Numbered from the stretch's first letter, positions 1-7,688 are shown. The stretch is 12,738 nt of DNA from Planctomycetaceae bacterium (GCA_005773095.1 SXHT01000168.1:1-12738); one strand, 5' to 3'. Notes: generated from the letters alone by a model not told the origin. Translations and numbers: made by a program.

Positions 1-1
1 A

Positions 2-748
2 CTCGTCGCCGATTTCCAATGGATCTTCTTAGGTCTGATTGGAAGCACACTATTTTGCGGCTTGCTGGTCGGTTTTTTTGGACAGCAACCCGGCCGATTC
101 GAGCATGAGACGGCGCCGGACTGGAGCCGTACGTTGCGTGATGTGGGGCGACTTGCAAGAATACCTCGCTTCTGGGCTTTGGTGATTACCTTGTGCCTCC
201 TGGGAGGCCCCGTGTTTCAGGCGTCCAATCAGTTCCTGCCTTACCGGGCCGAGGACTTGGGGCTGAAGAGCGGCTCGCAGGACGCGGGCTGGATCTGGTT
301 GCAACTTTTAAAGACGTTAATGTGGCTCCCCGGAGGCGCCGCGGTTGGCTGTCTGGCGGGGCGCCGTGCGCCGGGCATCGCACCGGTGATCATGCTCGCC
401 TCCTTTGCGCTGGCGGCCCTGGGAATTGGCATCAGTGGCATTGCCTGGCAGTTGTTCGCGTGCGTAGCCCTGTTCGAATTCGTGCGCCAATTCATGCGTT
501 GGTCGCACGCCGGATATATGGCCGAGCATATGCCGACCGATCTGCGGTCGACCGCCATTGGATTTGCAATCACGTTCTCCGGGCTGGGCAGCACGATTTT
601 TGGCTGGGTTGCGGCTTCGATGTGGGACCCCACCCAGCAATCTCCCCAACCGTTTTTTGCTGCCGCAATGTTGGGTGGCGTGGCGAGCGTGGGCCTGTTT
701 GTGTTTGACCGATTTCAACCGATCCGCCAGCCGAGCGAAACCAGATAA
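2..748 (+). CDS. MFS transporter, C-terminal part (5' end outside window)
   Basis: The reading frame is open from the first bases of the window, so this is the 3' part of a longer gene; the TTG at 62 is internal and not a credible start. The visible 248 residues contain about seven hydrophobic helices: one at the very start, then RFWALVITLCLLGG, a glycine-rich segment near GGAAVGCLAG, VIMLASFALAALGIGI, WQLFACVALFEFV, STAIGFAITFSGLGSTIFGW and FFAAAMLGGVASVGLFVF. This fits the last half of a 12-helix major facilitator, with a cytoplasmic loop of about 25 residues after the first helix. The RSTAIGFAITFSGLGS segment resembles helix 11 of sugar/acid permeases. It lies 48 bases upstream of a sugar-acid enzyme on the same strand, so import of that substrate across the inner membrane is the likely job (inference). 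Membership of the superfamily is fairly sure; the substrate is unknown. Confidence 0.8.
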   Translation, partial: LVADFQWIFLGLIGSTLFCGLLVGFFGQQPGRFEHETAPDWSRTLRDVGRLARIPRFWALVITLCLLGGPVFQASNQFLPYRAEDLGLKSGSQDAGWIWLQLLKTLMWLPGGAAVGCLAGRRAPGIAPVIMLASFALAALGIGISGIAWQLFACVALFEFVRQFMRWSHAGYMAEHMPTDLRSTAIGFAITFSGLGSTIFGWVAASMWDPTQQSPQPFFAAAMLGGVASVGLFVFDRFQPIRQPSETR

Positions 749-796
749 TCGGCAACGGCACACCCAGTGCGCCTGCTACGTAAGAGAACCAACGTC

Positions 797-1951
797 ATGA
801 AAATCGTTTCGATTCGCGCCCATCTGATGGGCATCGTGGGCCCCGGGGGGCTGGCGCCTTCTCGCAACTGGATCTTTGTCCGCGTGGAAACGGACGAGGG
901 ACTTGTCGGCGTGGGGGAAGCGACGACCGAGTACCACGAGTTGGCGGTGGTGGCCATGATCGAGCAGCATTTCGCGCCGCTCTTGATCGGCCAGGATCCG
1001 ACGCGCATCCACCATGCGTGGCAGCAAATGCAGCGGTTCTTCTGGTGGCGCGGAGGGGTGGTCGCGTCGAGTGCCGCCAGCGGCATCGAGCAGGCACTTT
1101 GGGATGTGACCGGTAAAGCCTTGGGTCTGCCTGTCTTCCAGCTGCTCGGTGGAACCGTGCGAAACAAAGTGCGGTTGTACGCTCGGACCGATCTCGGATT
1201 GGCCTCGGCCAGTGACGAGGCGCGGGGCGCGGTTGACGAAGGTTTCGACGCATTCAAATTCGGCCCCGGCGCTCTTGTCGTTCCGTTTGATGATGAGCGG
1301 CAGGTGGACGAAGCGCTGGACGTTGCCCGCAAGATCCGCGCGGCGGCAGGACCCCAATGCGACTTGATGATCGACTGCGGCGGAATCTTTTCGTTGCAGG
1401 CCGCGCATCGCCTCACCGAAGGGCTGCGCGACGTCCGCATGCTGTTCGTGGAGGAACCGGTGAATATGGACACGCCACAGAAGCTGATTGAAATGCGTCG
1501 CGCGTTTCCCGGCGTGAGGATCGCGGCGGGAGAAAGATTGGTGACGCGCTGGCAATTCCGCGAGTGGCTCGAACAAGGGGCCGTCGACGTCATCCAGGCC
1601 GATCTCTCGCACTGCGGCGGAATCGGTGAATTGCTGCGAATCGCCTCCTACGCGGAAGTCTACGGAGTGCAGATCGCACCCCACAATCCGTACGGACCGG
1701 TGGCACTTGCGGCCGCCGTTCATGCAGCGGCCTGCATGCCAAACTTCCTGATTCTGGAACATTGCCGGCATCGCCCCTGGTTCGACAAGGTTCAAGTCTT
1801 CGGACCTAAAGTGGAACGCGGACATGTTACTCCCAGTGATCGCCCAGGATTGGGAATTGAATTGGACTGGAACTACGTGAAGCAACATCCTTATCAACCA
1901 CTGAAGCTGCGAACCTTCATGGACAGTGACGGTGGATTGCCGTTGATTTGA
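797..1951 (+). CDS. Mandelate racemase/muconate lactonizing enzyme family protein (galactonate dehydratase-like)
   Basis: An enolase-superfamily enzyme of 384 residues: N-terminal capping domain (about 1-125), then a TIM barrel. Visible metal ligands are D193 (in LMIDCGG), E219 (FVEEP) and E246 (AAGER). H296 in APHNPYGP corresponds to the barrel histidine of D-galactonate dehydratase, and SHCGGIGE and the C-terminal GLGIELD also resemble that family. Such enzymes abstract the C2 proton of a sugar acid and eliminate the 3-OH to give a 2-keto-3-deoxy acid. Oddly, where galactonate dehydratase has Asp-x-His, this protein reads D193-C-G195, so the acid that helps the hydroxyl leave is missing. 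I chose ATG 797 over an in-frame upstream codon at 767 because the family begins at MKIVSIRA; the ribosome site (AAGAGA) is weak. The MFS gene ends 48 bases upstream and the SDR gene starts 23 bases downstream. Family is sure; the exact reaction is not. Confidence 0.88.
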   Translation: MKIVSIRAHLMGIVGPGGLAPSRNWIFVRVETDEGLVGVGEATTEYHELAVVAMIEQHFAPLLIGQDPTRIHHAWQQMQRFFWWRGGVVASSAASGIEQALWDVTGKALGLPVFQLLGGTVRNKVRLYARTDLGLASASDEARGAVDEGFDAFKFGPGALVVPFDDERQVDEALDVARKIRAAAGPQCDLMIDCGGIFSLQAAHRLTEGLRDVRMLFVEEPVNMDTPQKLIEMRRAFPGVRIAAGERLVTRWQFREWLEQGAVDVIQADLSHCGGIGELLRIASYAEVYGVQIAPHNPYGPVALAAAVHAAACMPNFLILEHCRHRPWFDKVQVFGPKVERGHVTPSDRPGLGIELDWNYVKQHPYQPLKLRTFMDSDGGLPLI

Positions 1952-1974
1952 AATCACAGACCAGGGAGAAAATT

Positions 1975-2850
1975 ATGAAAAAAGTCGTCGTCACCGGCGC
2001 CAAGGGGGGCACGGGCGTTTCGATCGTACGTGTGCTGCGCGAGGCCGGTTATCAGGTGCTGGGAGTGGACTTGAAGCCGTGCGCTTTCTGGGAGCAGGAC
2101 TACCGCCAGCTCGACTTGGAGGAGGGAGCCGGTGTGCACGACGCGCTGGCCGGCGCGGATGCCATCGTCCACTTTGGCAGCTTGCCCACCGATTCCTGGA
2201 CGTCCTGGGAGGCGGCCTATCGCAATCTGGCCGTGGGTGGATATCACGTGTTGCAGGCCGCAGCCAACTTGCGCATTAATCGCGTGGTGCTGGCCAGCAG
2301 CCCAATGATCTACGGCGAATACGATCGCGTGCCCTACCTGCCGATCGACGAAGAGACGCCCAAGCTGCCCGACGGCATTTACGGCGCTGTCAAGCAGAAT
2401 CTGGAAACGCTGGCCCGGCACTATGCTCGCTGGCACGGGCTGGCCATTGCCGCGCTGCGTCCGCAGCGCATCGTGTACGAGGGTTCTTACGAATGGCGAT
2501 TTCGAAAATTCACCGAGAATGATGTGGCGGCGGCGGACTCGCTCTGGTCCTACATCGACGCCCGCGACGTGGCGACCGCCTGTCTCGCCTGGCTGCAATC
2601 GGATTGCACGGGCTTCGAGGCCTTCAAAGTCGCGGCCGACGATGTCTGCGTGACGACGCCCACGCGCAAGCTCCTGGCGCAGCACTACCCGAAGATCGCC
2701 GACCTGCGCGGTGAACTATCGCAGCGCGAAGGCCTGGTAAGCTGCGCCAAGCTCAAACAAATGCTTGGCTGGAAACCGATGCACCGATGGCAAAGCATGG
2801 CTGCGGAGAGTGAGGCCCAGGGTTATTCCAAAACGCCGCCGGTGCGTTGA
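1975..2850 (+). CDS. NAD(P)-dependent epimerase/dehydratase, uronate dehydrogenase-like extended SDR
   Basis: A 291-residue Rossmann-fold extended short-chain dehydrogenase. The dinucleotide-binding loop is TGAKGGTG (residues 7-14). An Asp ends strand 2 (GVDLKP, D32), which suggests NAD rather than NADP. The catalytic serine lies in ASSPMIYG (S108/S109) and the YxxxK pair is Y136/K140 in YGAVK. Spacing, length and the late motif LGWKP resemble bacterial uronate dehydrogenases and sugar-nucleotide epimerases; no quinone or membrane segment is present. ATG 1975 is chosen over an earlier in-frame codon at 1948 because AGGGAG (1963-1968) sits six bases ahead of it and the protein then begins with the usual MKKVVVTGA. 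Only 23 bases separate it from the dehydratase-like gene, so the two are probably co-transcribed, with this enzyme oxidising a sugar or sugar acid in the same route (inference). It ends 17 bases from the convergent ceramidase-like gene. Confidence 0.87.
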   Translation: MKKVVVTGAKGGTGVSIVRVLREAGYQVLGVDLKPCAFWEQDYRQLDLEEGAGVHDALAGADAIVHFGSLPTDSWTSWEAAYRNLAVGGYHVLQAAANLRINRVVLASSPMIYGEYDRVPYLPIDEETPKLPDGIYGAVKQNLETLARHYARWHGLAIAALRPQRIVYEGSYEWRFRKFTENDVAAADSLWSYIDARDVATACLAWLQSDCTGFEAFKVAADDVCVTTPTRKLLAQHYPKIADLRGELSQREGLVSCAKLKQMLGWKPMHRWQSMAAESEAQGYSKTPPVR

Positions 2851-2867
2851 CGCGAGGACCGTCCTGG

Positions 2868-4487
2868 TTACAATTGCTTCAACATTTCCGCTGCCTTGGC
2901 TTCGTACGCCTTCTGCCATTCCGGCGCCAACAGGCAATCGCTATCCTCCTGAGCCCCGCCCAGATTGTTTCGAAGCTGCTCCTCCGTGGGCGCATAGTAG
3001 ATATAGCCGTTCGTATAGCCGGCGACGAACGTGAATTCATGAGGGGATGCTTTCTTAATGTTGAGTCCAATCTGTACAGTTAGTTCCCCGGGAAACGTGG
3101 CCAGCACAAAATCCCCGATTCTCATCCCCAGCAGCTCAACATCGATCGTTCTCTTTCCGGCCGCCGCATGGTGCGCTTGGTGCTTTCGCAGGAGAGCCAG
3201 ATTCGTTTGAACTCTTGTTAGTTCTTCCATGACATGGATGTTCTCCACATACAGCTTCAAATTGTGCCGATTCTCCGCATCGAGTCTGCTCAAGTCATCC
3301 CGCCCCAACGTCTTCTCATGCAAGTACCGGTGGGAATAGTACGAGGGAAACTCGCTGGACAAGCTATGCTTCACGACCAGGGGAATAAACGTCTTCAGGT
3401 TCAGGCTCGTTCCTTTCAAGGACTGAAGCAGTCGTGTCTGCGTGGCTTCCATGGAAATGATCCGTTGTGCCACATCGCCTCTTGGCAGTTCGATGGTTTC
3501 GTTGAGGACGGTCAGCCGAGCATCCTCTCGGCTCGGTATCTTTCTCAATGCCTGCAAGACGCTCAGGCCCAGCATGTTGCCTAGCGGCTCCGCATTCCGA
3601 GGATTCTCCACATCCTTATACAAGACCGGATTGATGTCGCCGCCACAGCCCTGCAGAAACAGGGCAATCGTCCCCTCGCTCAAATTGTCTTCGATCACCT
3701 TGGAAGCAAAACCGACAAGGTCCGCGGTGTTGCCGCCACTGGGATTTCCCTGAATGGGATGGCAGGCGAAATTGTAGACAACCGCCAGCGTGCTCCCATC
3801 CTCCCGATCCAACCGAAGCAGGCCGATGGCCGGATCGACCGGGCCAACCGCCGCGACCTCCTCATCGGGTGGCAGCGAGTACGCATGGCGCGAGTCCGCC
3901 TCCTTGCCGTTTTTCAATCGGAGCCGGCGGTTCTCCATGATCCGATCCTCATGTCCGACGCCCGCGGCGACACGGACGGGAACCAGGTTCCGCGAGGCTT
4001 CCTTCACCGCCTGGAAAGTCCGCTCGCCAACATCCATGCAGACGACTCCGTGACAATGGCTGGCATTGACCAGGACATTCGTGGGCTTGATGTCAAGCTC
4101 GCTCTCAATCCGCGAACGAACGTTGGGAAGATAGTCGTTGCCGATCGTGCCAATTTCCCCGATGGCAACTGCATCGACGGTAATAATCACGGCCGACGTG
4201 GTGTCACTCTTGAGCACCAGCGCTTTGACATACAAGGGATCATGGACTAACCCAGCCTCTCGATTGGTAATGTCGACCGTGGCGACTCCTGCCGAGAGCT
4301 GCGCAGCATCGGCAGTCTCTAAACCAAAGTGTTCGACGACCGCGACGACCAGCACCATCAGTGCCGGCCGAAACCAGCGTCGAACCTTTTCGCGGGTACT
4401 GTTGGCATCCGGGCACGGCGCCGGCAGCTTGCGCAAAATGCAAACGTCGTCCTGGTAAGTGAGGCGAGACCGATACGATGATTTCAT
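2868..4487 (-). CDS. Exported neutral/alkaline ceramidase-fold protein
   Basis: A 539-residue protein resembling the N-terminal domain of neutral/alkaline non-lysosomal ceramidases. A basic stretch and hydrophobic segment (about residues 36-54, WFRPALMVLVVAVV) followed by ADAA look like a late signal or anchor, so it acts outside the cytoplasm. Counterparts of the zinc ligands are visible: SHCHG (H144/H146), FACHP (H243), PGE (E468) and the tyrosine-rich GYTNGYIYYAP (490-500). The amidase motif of true ceramidases (GDVSPN, nucleophilic Ser) reads GDINPV here, with Asn286 at the serine position, so ceramide hydrolysis is doubtful; I recall related planctomycete proteins with a similar GDINP-type motif. 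The start is ATG 4487, which has an AGGA-type ribosome site just upstream; an in-frame start at 4583 would only add a poorly conserved basic leader. It converges on the sugar-acid genes and is transcribed the same way as the aminotransferase upstream of it. Substrate unknown; an amide or ester hydrolase is possible. Confidence 0.85.
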   Translation of the reverse strand: MKSSYRSRLTYQDDVCILRKLPAPCPDANSTREKVRRWFRPALMVLVVAVVEHFGLETADAAQLSAGVATVDITNREAGLVHDPLYVKALVLKSDTTSAVIITVDAVAIGEIGTIGNDYLPNVRSRIESELDIKPTNVLVNASHCHGVVCMDVGERTFQAVKEASRNLVPVRVAAGVGHEDRIMENRRLRLKNGKEADSRHAYSLPPDEEVAAVGPVDPAIGLLRLDREDGSTLAVVYNFACHPIQGNPSGGNTADLVGFASKVIEDNLSEGTIALFLQGCGGDINPVLYKDVENPRNAEPLGNMLGLSVLQALRKIPSREDARLTVLNETIELPRGDVAQRIISMEATQTRLLQSLKGTSLNLKTFIPLVVKHSLSSEFPSYYSHRYLHEKTLGRDDLSRLDAENRHNLKLYVENIHVMEELTRVQTNLALLRKHQAHHAAAGKRTIDVELLGMRIGDFVLATFPGELTVQIGLNIKKASPHEFTFVAGYTNGYIYYAPTEEQLRNNLGGAQEDSDCLLAPEWQKAYEAKAAEMLKQL

Positions 4488-4717
4488 GGTTCCTGTCCTC
4501 TTGCGGGATTCGAGCGGGGCAGATGGGCGCACCCGCGCCTGTCTGCGCTGCCGACCGCGGTGAAAAGTCAACCGGCGAGTCACCGTTCATGGGCCGGGGA
4601 CCGGCTCATAGTCCCGGCAAAGTCGCGATCTGTGCGTCGTTCTATTGAGTCGTTGTCCAACGTGGTTCGTGGAAAAATGCGACTGCCCCCTCTTCTTCAT
4701 GGTAACTCCCGATCCAA

Positions 4718-4745
4718 GCCGTTGGTATTCCGCCATACCAACGGC
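4718..4745 (-). terminator. Hairpin after the aminotransferase gene
   Basis: An 11-bp perfect inverted repeat (GCCGTTGGTAT / ATACCAACGGC) with a 6-base loop begins 6 bases after the aminotransferase stop codon on the minus strand. No U-tract follows, so it is either a terminator without a U-run or an mRNA 3'-end stabiliser. Its position directly behind a stop codon supports a transcript-end role and suggests that the aminotransferase and the ceramidase-like gene downstream are not simply co-transcribed. Confidence 0.55.
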
Positions 4746-4751
4746 ACAAGC

Positions 4752-6077
4752 TCACGCCAGGCGGGAAAACCCGACATGCTTGACGGGTCCGCCGATGCGC
4801 TTCACTGCGTCGTCGTGTTCGATGGCGTCGGCCAGCTCGGCAAACACTACCTCGGCGGCGGCCAGGTAGGTGTCGATGTGCCGCGGCTCGTGCGCCAAGC
4901 TCGGATAAAAAATGGTGCCGGCAAGGATCCCGTGGTTCAGCATGCGAACCGTGAACAGCGTTTGCAACGCGGCCCCTGCTGGGTGGTCAATTGAGACGAA
5001 GGTCAGCGCCGGTTGCCCCACGATCTTAATCGGCACGCGGCGAGAATCGGCAATTTTCCGCAGGCCTTCGTGAAGGCGCATTCCCTGTGAGTGAATGTGA
5101 GCCGGTACATCCAGACGGCGCATTTTTTGGACCGTGGCGAGTGCCGCCGCCGGACCTGCCGCCTCCGTCCAATTCGAGCTTGAGATAAACGTTTCTTGTG
5201 CAGCCTGCATCACGCTGGACCGGCCGATGATCGCCGCCATCGGATGGCCGTTGCCCAGCGCCTTTGCAAACACGGCGATGTCCGGTTCGAGGCCGTAGCG
5301 CAGGTGCGCCCCGCCCAGCGCGAATCGCCAGCCCGCCGTGATCTCGTCGACCACGAGTACCGCTCCCGATCGATCGCACAAAGTGCGCACCGCTTCCAGA
5401 AAACCTGGCTGCGGCTCCTCGCTGCGAGTCGGTTCCATCACCACGGCGGCCAAATCACTTGAGTGTCGGCGGACAATATCCGCCAGTTCGTCGATCTTGT
5501 TGTACGTAAACGTGAAGGTCGTGCCGGCCAACTGCGCAGGCACGCCCGCGGGAGACAGTCCCGGCAGCAGGTGCCCATGGAGTGAATCTGAGGCGCCGTC
5601 GGCCGATCGATTCGCGGCCAGGTACCAGTCGTGCCATCCATGGTAGCCGCACACGGCCAACAAATTGCGACCGGTGGCCGCTCGCGCGATGCGAACCGCC
5701 ACCGCCATCGCTTCACCACCGGTGCGCGCATACCGAACTTTGTCGGCCCAAGGGTGTAGCTCAATCAGGAGCTCTGCCAGCGCGACCTCATCCGGCGAAT
5801 TAAGCGTGCTCGCCACGCCGTCTTGCACGCGGCGAACGACGGCCGCGGTGACATCCGGGTCGGCAAAGCCCAACAGGCAAGCCCCAATGCCCATGCCCGA
5901 CATGTCGAGGTACAAATTGCCATCGAGATCGACCGTCTCGCAGCCCTTGGCGGAACGGTAGTACGCGGGCCACTGATCGGGCGCAAACATCTCGGGCCGC
6001 TTGCTTAGCAATTGCGTGCCACCCGGAATGAGCTGTTTAGCGCGCCGATAAAGCTGCTGCGATTGTTCGGTAGACAT
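4752..6077 (-). CDS. Class III aminotransferase, glutamate-1-semialdehyde 2,1-aminomutase-like
   Basis: A 441-residue PLP enzyme of the class III (fold type I) aminotransferases. Visible landmarks are the phosphate-binding TGGEA (119-123), CGYHGWHDWY (143-152; the aromatic residue stacks on PLP), VVDEITAGWR (D244 pairs with the pyridine nitrogen) and VFAKALGNGHP (K272, Schiff-base lysine). The order and the start, SQQLYRRAKQLIPGGTQLLSK, match the glutamate-1-semialdehyde aminomutase branch. True HemL usually has GTEA and GKVIGGG motifs; the differences here suggest a paralogue acting on another amino/keto substrate, such as an amino sugar, rather than tetrapyrrole synthesis (inference). ATG 6077 is preferred because GAAGG lies about ten bases upstream and the homologous part begins directly after it; another in-frame ATG at 6122 would add 15 residues. 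It is divergent from the propeller gene (215 bases apart). Family is certain, substrate unknown. Confidence 0.88.
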   Translation of the reverse strand: MSTEQSQQLYRRAKQLIPGGTQLLSKRPEMFAPDQWPAYYRSAKGCETVDLDGNLYLDMSGMGIGACLLGFADPDVTAAVVRRVQDGVASTLNSPDEVALAELLIELHPWADKVRYARTGGEAMAVAVRIARAATGRNLLAVCGYHGWHDWYLAANRSADGASDSLHGHLLPGLSPAGVPAQLAGTTFTFTYNKIDELADIVRRHSSDLAAVVMEPTRSEEPQPGFLEAVRTLCDRSGAVLVVDEITAGWRFALGGAHLRYGLEPDIAVFAKALGNGHPMAAIIGRSSVMQAAQETFISSSNWTEAAGPAAALATVQKMRRLDVPAHIHSQGMRLHEGLRKIADSRRVPIKIVGQPALTFVSIDHPAGAALQTLFTVRMLNHGILAGTIFYPSLAHEPRHIDTYLAAAEVVFAELADAIEHDDAVKRIGGPVKHVGFSRLA

Positions 6078-6292
6078 GGCCCGTGCACCTTCAAGATGGA
6101 TCCAATGGGAGAGACTTTCCAAGGCGATGAATTCTCCCTGAACTTGGGCCGAGTTTCAACCGCGATGGAGCAATTTCTTGCAATGGGTACCGCTCGTTTA
6201 ATCGTTGATTACCATTTGAGTTCTTCGAGTCTCTGCGGTAATGTTCTTGTGACGAAAACACCTTTCGACGGTTTTACAAAACGGAGTGCTTT

Positions 6293-7480
6293 ATGTCGGC
6301 GAAAACGGCCATATACGTGCTGCTGCTGTTAAACTATGGCGCGAGTGCACACGGCGGTGATTCGATCGAGTCTCAATTCCTGAAAAACATGCGTCAGATT
6401 ACCGCTGGCATGGTAAAGGCGGGCGAAGGTTACTTCTCACCCGACGGCAAGACCATCATCTATCAGGCGGTGCCGCAGGGCTATCCGTTCTATCAGATCT
6501 ACAAGCAGCCGCTCGAAGCAGGAAAGCCGACGCTCGTGAGCACAGGCCGCGGACGCACGACCTGCGCTTTTTTCGCACCCACAGAAGACAAACTGATCTT
6601 TGCCTCCAGCCACCTCGACCCGCTGCTTTCGGCCACCGAGGAGAAGGAACGCAAGCAGCAGGAGGAAGACGCGCAGGCCGGCAAGCGACGCCGCTACCAG
6701 TGGGACTTCGATCCCCAGATGGAGATCTTTGAAGCAGATCGCAACGGCAAGCACCTGAAGAACCTTACCAACTCGCCGGGCTACGACGCCGAAGGGGCTT
6801 ATTCGCCCGACGGCCGGTTGATCGCCTTCTGCAGCGACCGCGACGGCGACCCGGATATCTATTTGATGAATGCCGACGGCAGCAACGTGCGACAGCTCAC
6901 GAACGAGCCCGGCTACGACGGTGGCCCCTTCATTTCGCCCGATGGCAAGTGGATCGTCTACCGCAGCGATCGCAAGAGGGAAGGCTTCCTGCAAATCCAC
7001 GCGATCAGTCTCGACGGTAAGACTGACGTCGCGCTCACCGACAACGTGGGCGTCAACTGGGCGCCGTACTGGCATCCGGCGAAGCCCTACATCATCTGGA
7101 CCGGCGCCGATCACGCGGACCCCAGGGCCCGACCCAACTACGATTTGTGGCTGATGAAATATGAAATCAAAGACGGCAAGATTGCCCCTGTCACGTGGCC
7201 GAGTCTCTCCGAGACTCGCGATCACGGCTCGGAGAGCCGCGACTCCCCTGTCACGTGGCCGAGTCTCTCCGAGACTCGCGATCGCGGCTCGGAGAGCCGC
7301 GACCACGTGACGCGCATCACCGATCATCCCTCCGCCGACGTGCTCCCCGTCTTTTCTCCCGACGGCCGGCAACTGATGTGGACCAGCAACCGCGCCGAAG
7401 ACAAAAGCAGCCAACTCTTCATCGCCGATTTTTCCTTGCCCGACGAGACTTCGCCTCGGGACTCCATCCCGAAGCGTTAG
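6293..7480 (+). CDS. Exported TolB-like/PD40 beta-propeller protein
   Basis: A 395-residue protein with a short signal peptide (MSAKTAIYVLLLLNYGASA, cleavage about residue 19) and repeated blades carrying the PD40 signature: YFSPDGKTIIY, AYSPDGRLIAF with SDRDGDPDIYLMNADGSN, FISPDGKWIVYRSDR and VFSPDGRQLMWTSNR. It therefore probably folds as a TolB-type six- or seven-bladed propeller in the periplasm or outside the cell, a binding or scaffold role rather than an obvious enzyme. A charged insertion (EEKERKQQEEDAQAGKRRR) follows blade 2. Residues 301-339 are an odd insert made by two copies of a 60-bp DNA repeat; removing 117 bases joins PVT directly to RITDHPSAD and restores an ordinary blade. 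ATG 6293 has GGAG about nine bases upstream. The last residues (SPRDSIPKR) overlap another inverted repeat and may not be native. The family is clear; the ligand is unknown. Confidence 0.85.
   Translation: MSAKTAIYVLLLLNYGASAHGGDSIESQFLKNMRQITAGMVKAGEGYFSPDGKTIIYQAVPQGYPFYQIYKQPLEAGKPTLVSTGRGRTTCAFFAPTEDKLIFASSHLDPLLSATEEKERKQQEEDAQAGKRRRYQWDFDPQMEIFEADRNGKHLKNLTNSPGYDAEGAYSPDGRLIAFCSDRDGDPDIYLMNADGSNVRQLTNEPGYDGGPFISPDGKWIVYRSDRKREGFLQIHAISLDGKTDVALTDNVGVNWAPYWHPAKPYIIWTGADHADPRARPNYDLWLMKYEIKDGKIAPVTWPSLSETRDHGSESRDSPVTWPSLSETRDRGSESRDHVTRITDHPSADVLPVFSPDGRQLMWTSNRAEDKSSQLFIADFSLPDETSPRDSIPKR
7185..7311 (+). repeat. Two in-frame 60-bp repeats; second copy forms a three-way-junction palindrome
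   Basis: Copy 1 is 7185-7244 and copy 2 is 7245-7304. They differ only at one internal base (A7224 versus G7284) and at the last base. In copy 2, GTCACGTGG (7250-7258) pairs perfectly with CCACGTGAC (7303-7311). Enclosed are two perfect 8-bp hairpins: CGAGTCTC/GAGACTCG (7260-7267 with 7271-7278) and TCGCGGCT/AGCCGCGA (7282-7289 with 7295-7302). Copy 1 lacks the closing arm and has one mismatch in its second hairpin. The period is a multiple of three, so the propeller protein carries a 20-residue repeat (PVTWPSLSETRD...). The structure resembles REP/REPIN or MITE-type palindromic elements. Similar GAGTCTC-TCC-GAGACTC motifs are, to my memory, dispersed in planctomycete genomes, but I cannot verify that here. 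Confidence 0.9.
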
Positions 7481-7500
7481 CCAGGGAGCGAAAACGCTTC
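7471..7500 (+). terminator. Inverted repeat spanning the propeller stop codon
   Basis: GAAGCGTT (7471-7478) and AACGCTTC (7493-7500) form a perfect 8-bp stem with a 14-base loop that contains the last two bases of the TAG stop. No U-tract follows. It may end the transcript. The loop and left arm (CCCGAAGCGTTAGCCAGGGAG) resemble a GAAGCGT-AGC-AGGGA sequence that I recall as a common dispersed planctomycete repeat, so it may instead be repeat DNA that supplied the gene's C-terminal codons. Confidence 0.4.
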
Positions 7501-7688
7501 TCCCCAAGTCACGGATCCACGGCAAAAAGGGGACGCCGCGGGCGCCTCAATCGCCGGCCTGGACGGGAAGCCACACGTTCTGATCGAATTGAAGGCGAGG
7601 GGCAGATAAGGCACGTCGCTCAAGAAAATCAAAGGTGGGTTGCGAGCCCTATATCGCGCGCCGGAACTACCGAGGCAGAACCGGTTCA

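Noticed and set aside
776..1957. A 393-codon open frame antisense to the dehydratase-like gene
   Set aside because: It mirrors a strong enolase-superfamily gene, shows no recognisable domain, and arises from GC-rich codon bias.
3530..3560. GCCGAG/CTCGGC hairpin inside the ceramidase-fold gene
   Set aside because: Short stem in well-conserved coding DNA; likely chance in GC-rich sequence.
6123..6292. Short plus-strand frame leading into the propeller gene
   Set aside because: No ribosome site or conserved features; overlaps the promoter region of divergent genes.
7185..7311. CRISPR array
   Set aside because: Only two directly abutting copies, no spacers, no cas genes.
7250..7311. tRNA or tRNA-like gene from the branched fold
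   Set aside because: Only two inner arms, 3- and 5-base loops, no anticodon loop, no TPsiC motif; it also lies inside a coding sequence.
6437..7525. A 362-codon open frame antisense to the propeller gene
   Set aside because: Opposite strand of a gene with signal peptide and PD40 repeats; its low-complexity composition shows no family features.
7481..7685. Continuation of the ATPase/TOPRIM remnant or another gene
   Set aside because: All frames are interrupted and no motif of the family could be followed past the stop at 7686; I see nothing identifiable here.
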